From Marchantia polymorpha subsp. ruderalis (lineage: Eukaryota; Streptophyta; Marchantiopsida; Marchantiales; Marchantiaceae), in the NCBI GenBank assembly GCA_037833965.1, contig AP031355.1, positions 21,539,501 through 21,603,500 of the forward strand: 64,000 nucleotides of DNA. The letters run 5' to 3'. The position numbers were made by a program, and so were the translations under genes. Positions 1 through 10,633 of the stretch are shown piece by piece. Position 1 is the stretch's first letter; each line of letters starts with the position of its first letter. The notes beneath the pieces are model-generated. The model ran no database searches and was not told the DNA's origin. It worked only from the letters and a program-made list of their open reading frames with translations.

Positions 1-935
1 AACGTTGTCTCTGTTGAATCATGCGGCACATTCGTTACTCAGAACAAATACCTTTACGAAGGACTGAAGAGGTCCTGGTCTTGTGAAAGTGGCAATTCGC
101 CGAAGAAAAACTTTTAGTTTATCTGGATGCATAAGCGCCAGCAATATTTGAGATACTGCCAGGGAGGTGAAAGATGGATGATATGACAATCTTATTTGAG
201 TCCTCTTTTATAAACTAAACATGGTTGACGACTGCCTCTATAGCTTGCTCATATTCGAAGCCATCATGTCCTTACTACAAAATCTTGTTGACCTCATAAT
301 AGAACCACAAATGACACGAATGTCCTGTATGGGTTAGTAGTTCATAATCTGGTCTTTCTGTCATCCTGAACTTCTGCATCCAATCTCTGAGCACCAACTG
401 TGTCGTCACCTGCAAACACATATTATCCATTTGTCGTTGCAACAACTCTGGCACCATGTAAACGGGACACGGAAGGCAATTAATGTATTGTATAAGGAAG
501 ATCAGAAGGGTTTAACTTGATAAAATCTGAACTATTCAGCATAAAACTGAAAAGAAATTCCAGATATTGCCGAACAACACATAATCTCAAAAAAGTTTCG
601 CTCTTGTAATTGGTACTAAGAATCGATAACAGAAACTCCATGATTCCAGAACAATATCTGTGTATCGAAACAAGTTGCTTTGTCCTGAATACAGTGTAGT
701 TTGGTCAAATAGTTTTTAAAAAGTCACTCATAATTGGTAAATGGTAAATCATTGAAGGTCATAGAAGTCACTGAAAGTTCTTCAAAGTGATTATAAAGAC
801 CTACTGATGGCCTCTCACATTTATGATAAAAAAAATGCTATTTAATGCTGTATTGTGTGGGCAATATTCACTATGTATCCACCGCGAAACATCTTTGCAG
901 ATTAAAGCCATGAGCTGCAAATGACCAATATATCA
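1..935. repeat. Diverged copy of the peroxidase 5'-flanking block
   Basis: By eye, this stretch aligns in the same orientation with about 10110-11050, which lies roughly 0.7-1.6 kb upstream of Prx-2, and with the matching flank of Prx-4 (about 43075-44030). Shared landmarks are the GTCGTTAC-like stretch near the start, the TTTCTGGATGCAT-like motif near 120, and the AGATTAAAGCCATGA motif near 900. An inverted copy lies at about 36930-37800. No intact gene is seen; a minus-strand open stretch at 275-457 resembles the exon-like fragment described at 10529-10633 but is frame-shifted against it. The copy implies that another peroxidase unit continues to the left of the window. Confidence 0.7.
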
Positions 936-2426
936 CTAAATAATGGGCATGTCTATATACATACAGATCTGGGCATGCTATACCGTGTCAATAAAGGATC
1001 TCCATTTTCATTGAACACGAAATTCGTGGTTGCAGGGGTGGTCATTATTTGCTTGCCTGAAGTTAAGGCACGAGCTGGATGCAGTAGAATTATCCACCAT
1101 CAGATTCAAACCAAGCTGGCTCACGTGTCCAGATTTGCTTCAAACATACTGATTTGCATGTACTGTCATTCTTTAAAACTGCTGATATCTCTTCAGAATC
1201 AGGGAACTGATTAGTATATCGTATGAAGAGAGAACAGAGAGGGTACGAATCTGACTTTCCCTCAAACTGCTATGCAGTCGCGATAAAAATTTCCCATACA
1301 ACAAGTTTCAGCGGAGCTCTCAAATTTGTGACATGGTGCGAAAAGTCACTTTACAACGTTGATATATGGTGAAATGGCGGTAGAATTTCCCCTAAATGTA
1401 CAGATGAGTCGTCTTAAAGTTTCATTATTCCCTTTTATCCTTTTCATTGTAGTGAACGAGCAAAGATTGTTTGGAGGAATTGTACAGCTACCCGTAAATC
1501 AAATGCATTGTGAATGAGCATTCAATTTCTTATTTAATGTGTGACGTCAGACCTTTTGTCCTCATACTTCAGTTCGAGCATTAGAAGCATCCGTAAAAAT
1601 GCATGAGTTCCTGCGGCAACTCGTCACAGGACGAATATTGAAGAGTCAGATCAGCAGTCGTGGCAAAATTCCAGCGTCTCTCAAACGCTGAGCAGTCCAT
1701 TGCAAGCTCATTGTTAGCATTTAGCCCCGATAAGCTTGCAAGCAGGCACAGAAAACTGGCTCGTCTTAACTCAAAGCGGGCAGCAAGTTTACTCTTCGGA
1801 TCATATGTCTGTGTATGGAGTGACTGAAGAAAAGTGCAGTCCATGGGAACCGACAGTGATTTTAAATTTTGTTATGAATACTGAAGGTGAAGCCTTTCGG
1901 ATGCAGAAGTGATTCAGACAGAGCGATGGGACGCTTCTTGATTCATCAAAGGAAATTAATCTGATTCATTCGTCAGTCGAGCCTGGATCCACTAAATCAA
2001 GTCACACCAACCAATAGTCCCAGCATTCATGATTACATGTAGGAAAATCGCAAGGTAGCGAGCAATAAATAGAATCTGTTTCAGATTTCCGATCTTCATT
2101 ATTATGAGAAATTTCAGTAACATCCATGAACACTCCGTGTCCAAAGACTGGTGACAGTTTGCTCAAACTTTTTCAACCCCATTTGAAACAGGTGTAGAGA
2201 TTCATTTCAATCTTGTGTATGCTGGTTCTCGTGCATAGCGAGAATCTTACCAGCCAAGGCACGTGCAAATACTAGTGAATATGCAACTGGAGCTTATTGA
2301 GAGCTTAGTAAATGAATCAATTGATCTTACCTATGCAATGTATCCACTAAGTGCTGTGAGATTTCGAGGCTTCTTAACTGCTGCTAAACGCTAATCTAAA
2401 TTGATGGGAATATCTAGAACGGCACC
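936..2426. other. No recognisable gene
   Basis: AT-rich sequence downstream (3') of Prx-1. Open frames here (for example 87 codons on the minus strand at 1581-1844) show no family motif and no counterpart in the other units. About 2100-2420 is probably the 3' UTR and intergenic region of Prx-1, but I cannot place a polyadenylation site with confidence. Confidence 0.5.
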
Positions 2427-3969
2427 CTAGTTCACAAACTGACACGTCTTGCGAATTTCACCGTCACTTCCAGTGAGGACACCAAGATTCCCCATCTTCA
2501 CCATACCAGCAGCGAATTCTGTGAAAAAGCTGGAGCCCGGTTTCGAGAACGTGGTGACGACTTTCTTGCCTAGAGGGTTGGTAATGAGGGTAGAGTCGGT
2601 CATGAAAATTCCCTTGCCCTGCAGCACATTTTTGTAGTAAGCTCGGTCGAAGGTGTTGGCTGTGGAGTCGATGAAGATTGTGTTGGTCCTGTTGCCCTGA
2701 GGGCAGAGCTTCTTGAGGAAGACAGCGAAGTTCTTGTTCATGGCAGGGTCGGTGTCATTGGCATCATCCCTTCCGGTGAAGTTGTAGAGATGGGGGAGTA
2801 TTCCATTGCAGTGAGACTGACCGATAGTGTGGGCACCTGCACAACATGAACACGGCAGCCAGAATAAATTTCTGCGATTGACAATCTGGACTTGAAGGTA
2901 AACACGATTTTGTTCTGAAGCACAAGAGGACACTGAACTTCGTCATGTGTATTATCTACACGCATATTTCGTGCCTGCAGCTAAAATGACCGAATGCAAG
3001 GATTCCAGACCTGAGAGCGTGATCATTTCTCTGGCACCAAACCCCTTGGCAGCAAAGTTAGCAACGAGTCCACTGAAGTTGAGCACAGGGAAGGGTAGAT
3101 TTGTGTCAGCCATCAAGGATGTGGAGTTCACTCCATCTCTGCGGCCCAACGCGACTGTCCAAGTTGGGCCTCCAACCTGTCAATGCCACGGAGCCAGAAA
3201 CGTTTGTAAGACTAGGAATTAAATTTATCAACAGATGGGACACGAAAATGTGTATACAAACTCCGATATTGTCGGTCAGTTGGGAGCTAGAAGGACAGAA
3301 ATTCAAAGTTAGGAGGCTAACCTTGGCAGTGGCGTCTCGAGCAGCGAGTATGAGTATATCTGCACAGGACACAACGCCTGGGCAGAAGTGTTCTAGACCT
3401 GCCTTGATTTCATCGATCTCTGCAACACCTCTGAGGCCGAAGTTTACATGAGCTTCCCTCTCCGCTTGGTTGGTTGCGGTCGAGTTTAAGAGAACAGATC
3501 CATCGCAGCCCTGGAATGAAACATTTATAATGAAACGGCTGCTTGTGAGCAGCACACCATTGAAGCACTCCATGTTTGCAACACTTCCTCTGTAATTCTA
3601 AAGTGTCGGAGAAGACTGTCCAACGGGAACTTTGTTAAAATCCCCCCCAGAATATTAACTTCAACGACCTGATCAGAAACTAGCTGAGATCAATATGTAC
3701 ACGAAGGTCTGTGCATGAAGATTTCTTACCCCAACCCAGCAATCATGGAACTGTAACCTGTTGAAGGCACCAGCAAAGTTTCTGTCCTTCTTGAGGAACT
3801 TGGTGACGTAGGCATCGACGATGGAAGCTGCTTGAGGGCAGCTTTGGTGGTAAAAGTCCTCAGACAGACCAGCTGCGTAGGGACTCATCGCAGTGCATGC
3901 GCACACTGTTGCCAAAAGCACGACGCTCGCCAAAATGGCCTTGCTTAGTAGGACGCTTGTCGAGGCCAT
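2427..3969 (-). CDS. Class III secretory peroxidase, Prx-1 (4 exons)
   Basis: Predicted haem peroxidase (EC 1.11.1.7 family) that oxidises phenolic substrates with H2O2 in the cell wall or apoplast. Coding exons, in transcript order, are 3969-3730, 3510-3322, 3176-3011 and 2836-2427; all introns are GT-AG with phases 0, 0, 1, giving 334 residues. Residues 1-29 form a hydrophobic signal peptide. Visible family marks: distal RLQFHDCWV (R71, F74, H75), calcium-site D76 and GCDGS (81-85), distal Asn N103, SCAD (128-131), GRRDG (154-158), NLPFP, and proximal LSGAHTIG (H201). Eight cysteines sit at the usual positions (first four C44, C77, C82, C123). The start ATG heads the signal peptide and matches the other copies. 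Odd: Trp replaces the usual Phe after HDC. This is the most diverged of the four copies (STATNQ where the others have STETNQ). It ends ...CQFVN with TAG. Confidence 0.93.
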
Positions 3970-4268
3970 CTTTTCTGGCTTGAATCAGCTGCTTACAAGA
4001 TAGCACATTATACAGAGTTGGTAGAGCTAGTAAATCACAATTTCCCAACTTTTGAAGGCAATTACGGTGGATCAGATGCATCGGTATGAAATCTTCGACA
4101 GAACTATAGCTGCCAAAACTACAATCACCGGTGTAAATACTGAAATCTTAAAAATGGTTGGTACGCTACGGTACGGTACCTGGCGATGGCTGTCGTTGCA
4201 ATAGAATTCAATTAGGCTCGATGAATGAGCCGGTGATGATGTGCTTATACATAATGCTTGTACTTATA
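3970..4268 (-). promoter_or_regulatory. Prx-1 promoter TATA box and probable 5' UTR intron
   Basis: On the minus strand a TATAAGTA box lies at 4268-4261, 292 bp before the ATG. A donor CCAG/GTACCG (intron first base 4179) and an acceptor AAGCAG (last base 3989) would remove 191 bp, leaving a short spliced leader ending AAAAGATGG. The same arrangement of TATA, CAG/GTACC donor and GCAG acceptor close to the ATG recurs in Prx-2, -3 and -4. The splice sites are seen in the sequence; use of the intron is inferred. Confidence 0.6.
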
Positions 4269-4299
4269 CTCCTCTTCCTCCAACATAGCTGCAGGATCG

Positions 4300-5160
4300 G
4301 GCTAGGCATGATCTGCCTGATGCATGGCTTCGGTGTAACTCTGGAGTAACAACTGGCCTCAATAGTGGCTACGGCGTGAAAGTCCAAATCTCCAGTCAAG
4401 TGGGGTAGGAACTTTCAAAGGAATAAGATGTACGAAGATAAACTTCGACATATTGTGACTGGAATTTGAGTTTATGTTTGTGCAGTCTGTGTGCTACAGT
4501 GTCATTAGGTGCTGCCCAGTTCTGCAGAAAATTTCCATGTTTGATTGGCTTACGCGAAGATCTTCTTCAAGTCCCTATGACTTCAAAGAAGGGCCGATCT
4601 TTTCTACATAAGAATGGCGATCACAATCACTTCTTGTATGGCTGCCGGTGACAGTAATAATTTCTTTCGTAATGATGATTGTCAAATGACAGAAAGGGCC
4701 TGAATGTAAATGATCGATAACACCAAGAGGATGAAAATGATAGGTTCCTAAGCAAAGATAAGAGTCAGCCTTTCGAGGTTTGCAGAGGCTAAAATATTCT
4801 CCACTGCAATAGAAATCTCAGAACGTTTGTTGGCTCTTGGCAGTTGGAATCAAGGTTCGGGTGATAAAGTCTCTCAGTTTCCGGAACAAATGCTAAGAGC
4901 TTTAAAGCGTGTGTTATACTGAGTACAGTGTTGTTTATACCCATTCCATTCGTAGCAAGACTTTACTGACAAGACTGAAAAACTATTCTGAACCTTCAAC
5001 CTGCCCATTTGAGTTTATGAAGTTTGCTGATAAGTGCCCGGATATTCTGTACAATGATTGAAATGATCGAATTTTTCATTGTGTGGCCAGTGAAGATCAT
5101 GCAAGTTTCTACTTGCGATAGTATAAAAAGGATCACTTCAAACTGTTGCAGTTATATATA
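4300..5160. other. Upstream flank of Prx-1, no gene recognised
   Basis: Non-coding AT-rich DNA. The first part is the distal promoter of Prx-1. Similarity to the other peroxidase 5' flanks is weak and patchy, in line with Prx-1 being the oldest copy. Open frames are short and lack recognisable motifs. Confidence 0.5.
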
Positions 5161-7700
5161 TTTACCCATACTTTAAGTTCCGGTACAGTGATCGAATGGT
5201 GTTCGTCATGGAGTGTCGGTTCTTTGCTACTTTCTCGCCTGCATATATGTCACCGTTGGGTGAAGTGAAGGTGTCTACCATCAAGTACAGAGCAAAATCG
5301 TTCGTATGCCAATGTACTCATGAGCTGGCTGGCCATATCTTGACAATTTCCAATTATTTTTTTATTCCATGGAAGTATCATGAATTGTCCCATCCGTACG
5401 AAGAACAAACAGGTTGCAGAAGAATCAGAACTTGCTTCAGCCCACTGAAGCAAGGTCCAAGTCGAACTTGTTGTGACCCTAAACCCCCAATTTCATCTTC
5501 TAAACACTATTCCAACGCTGAGAGAATATTTGACTTTTACAGATTCATGTCCAGCTGACTTTCGTCCGACATCTTCGTTTCCTTATATGATGAAATTAGA
5601 AAAGGTCGTACAATTGCACCTGAGTGGTGATACCAATCGCATGATAGCGCACCTAAAGCTCAAATGTCGTGCCTTGGTCCGAAGTACCTTGCAGTACCAG
5701 TCTTCGTGCAAAGCATTATGTAAAGCGAGAATGGACTGTTGGGAATGTGGGTTCGCGAGTAGTATGCGTCTTTTCCGGTAATGAGTAAGATTCTGACAGG
5801 TAAGAATTCATACAGATCGTGATTTTTCTTCTGCGACACGAGCGTGCACATGAGAAGCTGCAGTAAGCAAGGATCAAGGGGCTGCTTATCACAAGAAGAT
5901 TAATGCACCCAGGGTCCACTGATCTTCATCTGGCTGGGACGGCCATGCACGCAGAGTCCTCTAGCTGGAACAAAGCTCATACAGCTGCAGCTTTGGCGCT
6001 TGGTGGACATCAAAGACATTCAATGGATGGTGTGCTGGTACCATTTAATGACTAAGTAACGTGAAAGTCTGTCGGAATCGAAAGTGAGCTGAGACTGTGG
6101 AGACTAGTGATTACTAGTCTAGCACAAGGTGTTAGTTCGACACAGAGACCGACAGGCATCAGCGACACGAAGATTATTGCATCAGTTACTGAGCGGTGTG
6201 GCTGATTACTGGTTCATCACACAAGTGGTCATCAAATGGTCGAGCGTTAGTTTTGGCCAACTCATGGACTACATTCAGGGCCACTGAAATCGTGAACTAC
6301 CGAAACTTGGAGATTTTATATAAGCTTTTATAAAAGATTGCGTCAGCAAGCACAACGACATCGATTCCACAACGCTGTCTTCGGACGCAAAGTTTACATT
6401 CTCTCCATGACGAAGATTATTGCATCAGTTACTGAGCGCTGTGGCTGATTCCTGTTTCATCACACAAGTGCTGATCAAATTGTCGAACCGTTCGTTCTGG
6501 CCAACTCATGGACTACATTCAGGGCCAATGAAATCGTGAAATACCCGAACTTGGAGAAGTTATCTGAGCTTTATCAAAGATTGCGTTAGCAAGCAGCACA
6601 GCGACATTGATTCCACAACGCTGTCTTTGGACGCAAAGTTTAGATTGTCTCCATGCTACACGACAGACCGTCTGTTCTCAGTCTTGCACATGGCGTAATC
6701 CGATGTTCGGTACGGACTTGTCTGAAAAGTATACTCTGATCACAAGCGCTGGCGTAGTTGACAACGGAAGGCAGCTGTTTGTTATTTTCTTCCAGAAGAA
6801 TAAAACAAACATCGATCTTACCTTCATTCTTTGACCATGTCAAATTCAACTGTAGACAAGTTATTTCCCACATTACTTTCTCTTCTGTTACTTTTCCTAC
6901 ACATTCAAAGTCATCTTAAGGATCTGCTTCAGGATACTAGTCGGTATTTTGGGCCTTTCAAATTCGATTTCCTTGAAAGGCCTGAAAATTGCAAAGCTAT
7001 GTCCGCAAGACTTAGTTTCGCCACTTAAAACTCTAAATTGGAGCATTTTCAAGAGTTTTTACGTCAATTAGCAAAAATCTGAAAATTTATTCAATACGTT
7101 ATAATGATTCCAGAGGATCGTCCTCGTCATTATGGAAACTTATTCCGTGAGAGTGTGTCAATATCGCCTCCACGATGTGGGTTTTTTTTCCTTTCTTATT
7201 ACTAACGAAGGCGAAAGGTACCTTTCCAGCTTCAAGTTCCGGGGTCAGACCCTGACGAGAAGGGCTAATTAATAAGTGCATCACTCCTCATACACGGTTT
7301 TTTATTTCGAAAACCACAGCTGAAGGCTGAATCGACCCTTCCATATTCCTGGGATGTTAGTCATGAGCAATTGTGCTCTTGACGAGAATATTTCCCCAAG
7401 TTATCTTCACAGCCAGCTGCTAGAATAGTTTTCACATGAAGGGAGTTATCTTGAAAGGCCTCACCCGCTCATACAAACATCAGTCCATCCAAATCCATGA
7501 AAATCAGTAAGTTTCCGCCACTGGTTATGTTAGAAGTCGTGTCGGGATATCCTGAATTCACCATCTGGCCACAAACTTCTTGATCGCGTCTTTCACGTTC
7601 GCTTAAATTAGTTTATTCTTCTCAACAGAATCAGTTTCTGGAGAAACTTACATTTGAAAATCCCTGACCAATATCTGTAATCCAACCTTTTCGTTCCAGT
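5160..7700. repeat. Prx-2 duplication unit, 3'-side flank
   Basis: This block matches, by eye, direct copies at about 29200-31200 and 39000-40680 (the 3' flanks of Prx-3 and Prx-4). Its 5200-6060 part also matches an inverted copy at about 27300-28255. Landmarks: GGACGGCCATGCACGCAGAGTCC near 5940, the ACCGACAG...ATCAG motif near 6150, and GGTGTCAGACCCTGACGAG-like sequence near 7240. No intact ORF is shared between copies, so it reads as non-coding duplicated DNA. Confidence 0.7.
6168..6655. repeat. 243-bp tandem duplication
   Basis: Two head-to-tail copies start with CGAAGATTATTGCATCAG at 6168 and 6411. The Prx-3 and Prx-4 units hold a single copy each (about 29596-29830 and 39060-39310), so the doubling is private to the Prx-2 unit. 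Confidence 0.8.
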
Positions 7701-7706
7701 TTGCAG

Positions 7707-7828
7707 CAGTTGTAGACTATGACGTACATCCCTTTCCTACATTTGGTGGTATGAGTCCTAACGGAGGAAGCTCAAACAGCCAGAGCAGGGCGAGATCCTC
7801 GCGAATCTACGAGTGGAGCTTATTATGA
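7707..7828 (+). other. Conserved exon-like open frame facing Prx-2
   Basis: Follows a TTGCAG acceptor-like site and reads VVDYDVHPFPTFGGMSPNGG, continues for another 19 residues and stops at 7826-7828; an AATAAA-type signal follows within about 25 bp. Near-identical reading frames lie at 31218-31357 and 40686-40807, each about 110-130 bp from the 3' end of a peroxidase gene, tail to tail. In this copy the upstream frame is closed by a stop. It could be the last exon of a small, mostly lost gene. No family is recognised. Confidence 0.3.
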
Positions 7829-7959
7829 TGTTCTGAAAATGAATAAATGAATCTATCTATTCTATCAATCTGTCAAGAATGCTGTGAGGCTAAAAGTCTC
7901 CAACCGGTTTCTAATTGAATTCTAATCTAATCTAAAACGTGTTGAGTCTCTGGAAGCAC

Positions 7960-9435
7960 CTACTTATTTACGAACTGACATGTCTTGCGGATTTCACCAT
8001 CAGTGCCAGTGAGCACACCGAGGTTTCCCATTTTCACCATACCAGCAGCGAATTCTGTAAAGAAGCTTGAGCGAGGTTTCGAGAACGTGGTGACGACTTT
8101 CTTGCCTGCAGGGTTGGTAATGAGGGTGGAGTCGGTAATGAAAATTCCCTTGCCCTGCAACACATTTTTGTAGTAGGCTCTGTCGAAGGTGTTGGCTGTG
8201 GAGTCGATGAAGATTGTGTTGGTCCTGTTGCCCTCAGGGCAGAGCTTCTTGAGGAAGACAGCGAAGTTCTTATTCATGGCAGGGTCGGTGTCATTGGCAT
8301 CATCCCTTCCGGTGAAGTTGTAGAGATGGGGGAGGATTCCGTTGCAGTGAGAACGACCAATAGTGTGCGCACCTGCACAACATGCACACGGCAGCCAGAA
8401 CAAATATTTACTTCTGCCATGGAGATTTAGACTTGATTCCCACCTTTCAGTTCTGGAACGAAAGAGGAGACTGGACTTGGTCATGTGTGTTATCTAGTTG
8501 AGTGGATACAGTGATGGAAAGGATGACAGACCTGAGAGTGTGATCATTTCTCTGGCACCAAACCCCTTGGCAGCAAAGTTAGCAACGAGCCCACTGAAGT
8601 TGAGCACAGGGAATGGTAGATTTGTGTCAGCCATCAAGGCTGTGGAGTTCACTCCATCTCTGCGACCCAACGCGACTGTCCAAGTTGGGCCTCCAACCTG
8701 TCAATGCCACGGAGCCAGAAAGGTTTGTAAGAATTGGAATTAGAGTCATCAACAGATGGGACACGAAAATGTGTAAACAAACTACGATATTGAATAATCA
8801 GTCGGGAGCTTGAAGGACAGAAATTCAAAGTTTTGAGGCTAACCTTGGCAGTGGCGTCACGAGCAGCCAGGATGAGAATATCTGCGCAGGACACAACTCC
8901 TGGGCAGAAGTGTTCTAGATCAGCCTTGATTTCATCGATCTCTGCAACGCCTCTGAGGCCGAAGTTCACATGAGCTTCCCTCTCCGCTTGGTTGGTTTCG
9001 GTCGAGTTCAGGAGGACAGAGCCATCGCAGCCCTGGAATCATCAGATCAACAAAATAACGACTGCTTTTCAGCAACACTTCCTCTGCACTTCTAAAGTCC
9101 GGGAAAACTTTATCCACGTAGAACATAATAAAATCATCTGCGAATGTTCACGTCAACAGAAATTAATACATATAATGTGGATGAAGAACTCTTACCCCGA
9201 CCCAGCAATCATGGAACTGTAACCTGTTGAAGGCACCAGCAAAGTTTCTGTCCTTCTTGAGAAACTTGGTGACGTAGGCGTCGACGATGGAAGCTGCTTG
9301 AGGGCAGCTTTTATGGTAAAAGTCCTCAGACAGACCGGCTGCGTAGGGACTGATCGCACTGCATGCGCAAACTGTTGCCAAAAGTACAACGCTCACCAAA
9401 AGCGCATTGGGGCCATTGGCGCTTGCTGACGCCAT
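7960..9435 (-). CDS. Class III secretory peroxidase, Prx-2 (4 exons)
   Basis: Secreted haem peroxidase, paralogue of Prx-1. Coding exons are 9435-9196, 9032-8844, 8697-8532 and 8372-7960, with GT-AG introns of 163, 146 and 159 bp, giving 335 residues. It is one residue longer than its sisters because the stop is shifted (ends ...CQFVNK). The signal peptide is [20 protein letters not shown] and onwards to about residue 29. Distal [33 protein letters not shown] and proximal LSGAHTIG motifs and eight family cysteines are all present. An in-frame ATG 36 bp upstream (MLCEQLTLQRAK) is not chosen: the probable 5' UTR intron acceptor falls between it and the ATG at 9435, so it would be spliced out. 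It lies 5.5 kb from Prx-1 on the same strand. Confidence 0.94.
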
Positions 9436-9762
9436 CTTCGCTCGCTGCAAAGTAAGCTGTTCGCATAGCATCGTACGAGACAGTTAGAACGGCAGACAAT
9501 GAATGGGAAGAATTTGTAAACCTGACTATGTGCACTCCTTAGTGAATTTAACAGAACAGTCTGTCTGAAAAATGTCACTGGACCATCCACCGGACCATCC
9601 ACCGGAGACTCTGTGAATCATGTTTAGAATACTCGAACTCAATTCGAAAATAGTGTTGCGTAATACTGGTACCTGCTGATGGCACTTCGTTGCGAGGAGA
9701 AACAGTTGGACTCGAAGAATGAGCCAGTGATGATGACCTTCATCAAAGTGGAGGCATTTATA
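9436..9762 (-). promoter_or_regulatory. Prx-2 TATA box and probable 5' UTR intron
   Basis: The minus strand has TATAAATG at 9762-9755, then a donor GCAG/GTACC (intron from 9672) and an acceptor CTTTGCAG ending at 9445, nine bases before the ATG. The inferred intron is 228 bp. The layout is conserved in all four complete genes. Confidence 0.65.
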
Positions 9763-9895
9763 GTTCTGTTGAAATCAACAGTTGGTTGAGCAGGCGGGCA
9801 TGAATTCCATCGTGCATGGGATCCTTTCATTTAGGAGGGATAACTGGCCTCAAAAATGCCAGCAGACAAAAGTCGGCATATGATGTCGACTTTTG

Positions 9896-9935
9896 TCTCA
9901 AGCACGAGAGAGAAGGATCTCTCTCGTGCTTGAGA
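9896..9935. repeat. Perfect 18-bp hairpin in the distal Prx-2 promoter
   Basis: Arms 9896-9913 (TCTCAAGCACGAGAGAGA) and 9918-9935 are exact reverse complements with a 4-nt AGGA loop. It lies about 460 bp upstream of the ATG. An identical hairpin sits at 33407-33446 upstream of Prx-3; upstream of Prx-4 the left arm has been lost. Confidence 0.9.
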
Positions 9936-10528
9936 TGTGCATTGGGAAACGCTTGACTTTTTCTCAAACTTGAGATGAATTCAACGCTTGCACAGTCCGC
10001 ATGCTACAGAGAAGGTTTCGTGTGCGCGTTTGCAGAGAGTATCCACTGGAGCGATTTGTTTCGAAGCCCTCAGGTGACACAAGATTTTTCCCTTGAGATT
10101 TAAATTGCAACGTAATCTCTCAGGGAACATGCAGCACAGTCGTTACACATAATCGATACCTTGACAGAGGTTTGAAGATGTCCTCGTATTGTGTAAGTGG
10201 TATATCGTCAATGGAAACCTTCTGTTGTTTCTGGATGCATGAAAGCCAGCAACATCAAATTTACGTTGCCAGAGTGTCACTAAGTGTTCATGGTTACAAT
10301 GTTCTTTCACAATGTGTCTGAACTGATCATCTTCTCACGGTTGTCTGACCACTGCCTCTCTATCTTGGTTTTGTTCTTAGTCATCATGTCCTCCACTAGT
10401 CGGCCTCATATTAGAACCAGAAATTGAAGGAATTTCGTGTATGACTCTTTATTACATACTGTGGTCTTTCTGTCATGAACAATCTCTGGATTCCATGTCC
10501 GAGCAGGACCCTGAATTGCAGTTGTCAC

Positions 10529-10633
10529 CTGCAAGCATACTTTTTCCACAAATCGTTGCAACATCTCTGGTACTCTGAAACTGGAACCCAAAGGCAAATA
10601 ATAAATTCTGTAAGGAAGATCAGATGGCTTCAA
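10529..10633 (-). other. Conserved exon-like fragment ending at a splice donor
   Basis: The minus strand reads MKPSDLPYRIYYLPLGS, then FRVPEMLQRFVEKVCLQ, and meets a CAG/GTGA donor at 10529. The same fragment is in the Prx-4 unit (43496-43600); degraded forms occur at about 410-480 (frame-shifted) and, inverted, at about 37430-37525. Conservation of the LQR...CLQ stretch next to the donor is suggestive of a former exon. No protein family is recognised and no partner exon was found. Confidence 0.25.

Noticed and set aside
921-1214. 97-codon plus-strand ORF
   Set aside because: The homologous stretches upstream of Prx-2 and Prx-4 do not keep this frame.
2449-2637. 62-codon plus-strand ORFs antisense to each peroxidase last exon
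   Set aside because: Conserved only because the antisense exon is conserved; no independent codon signal.
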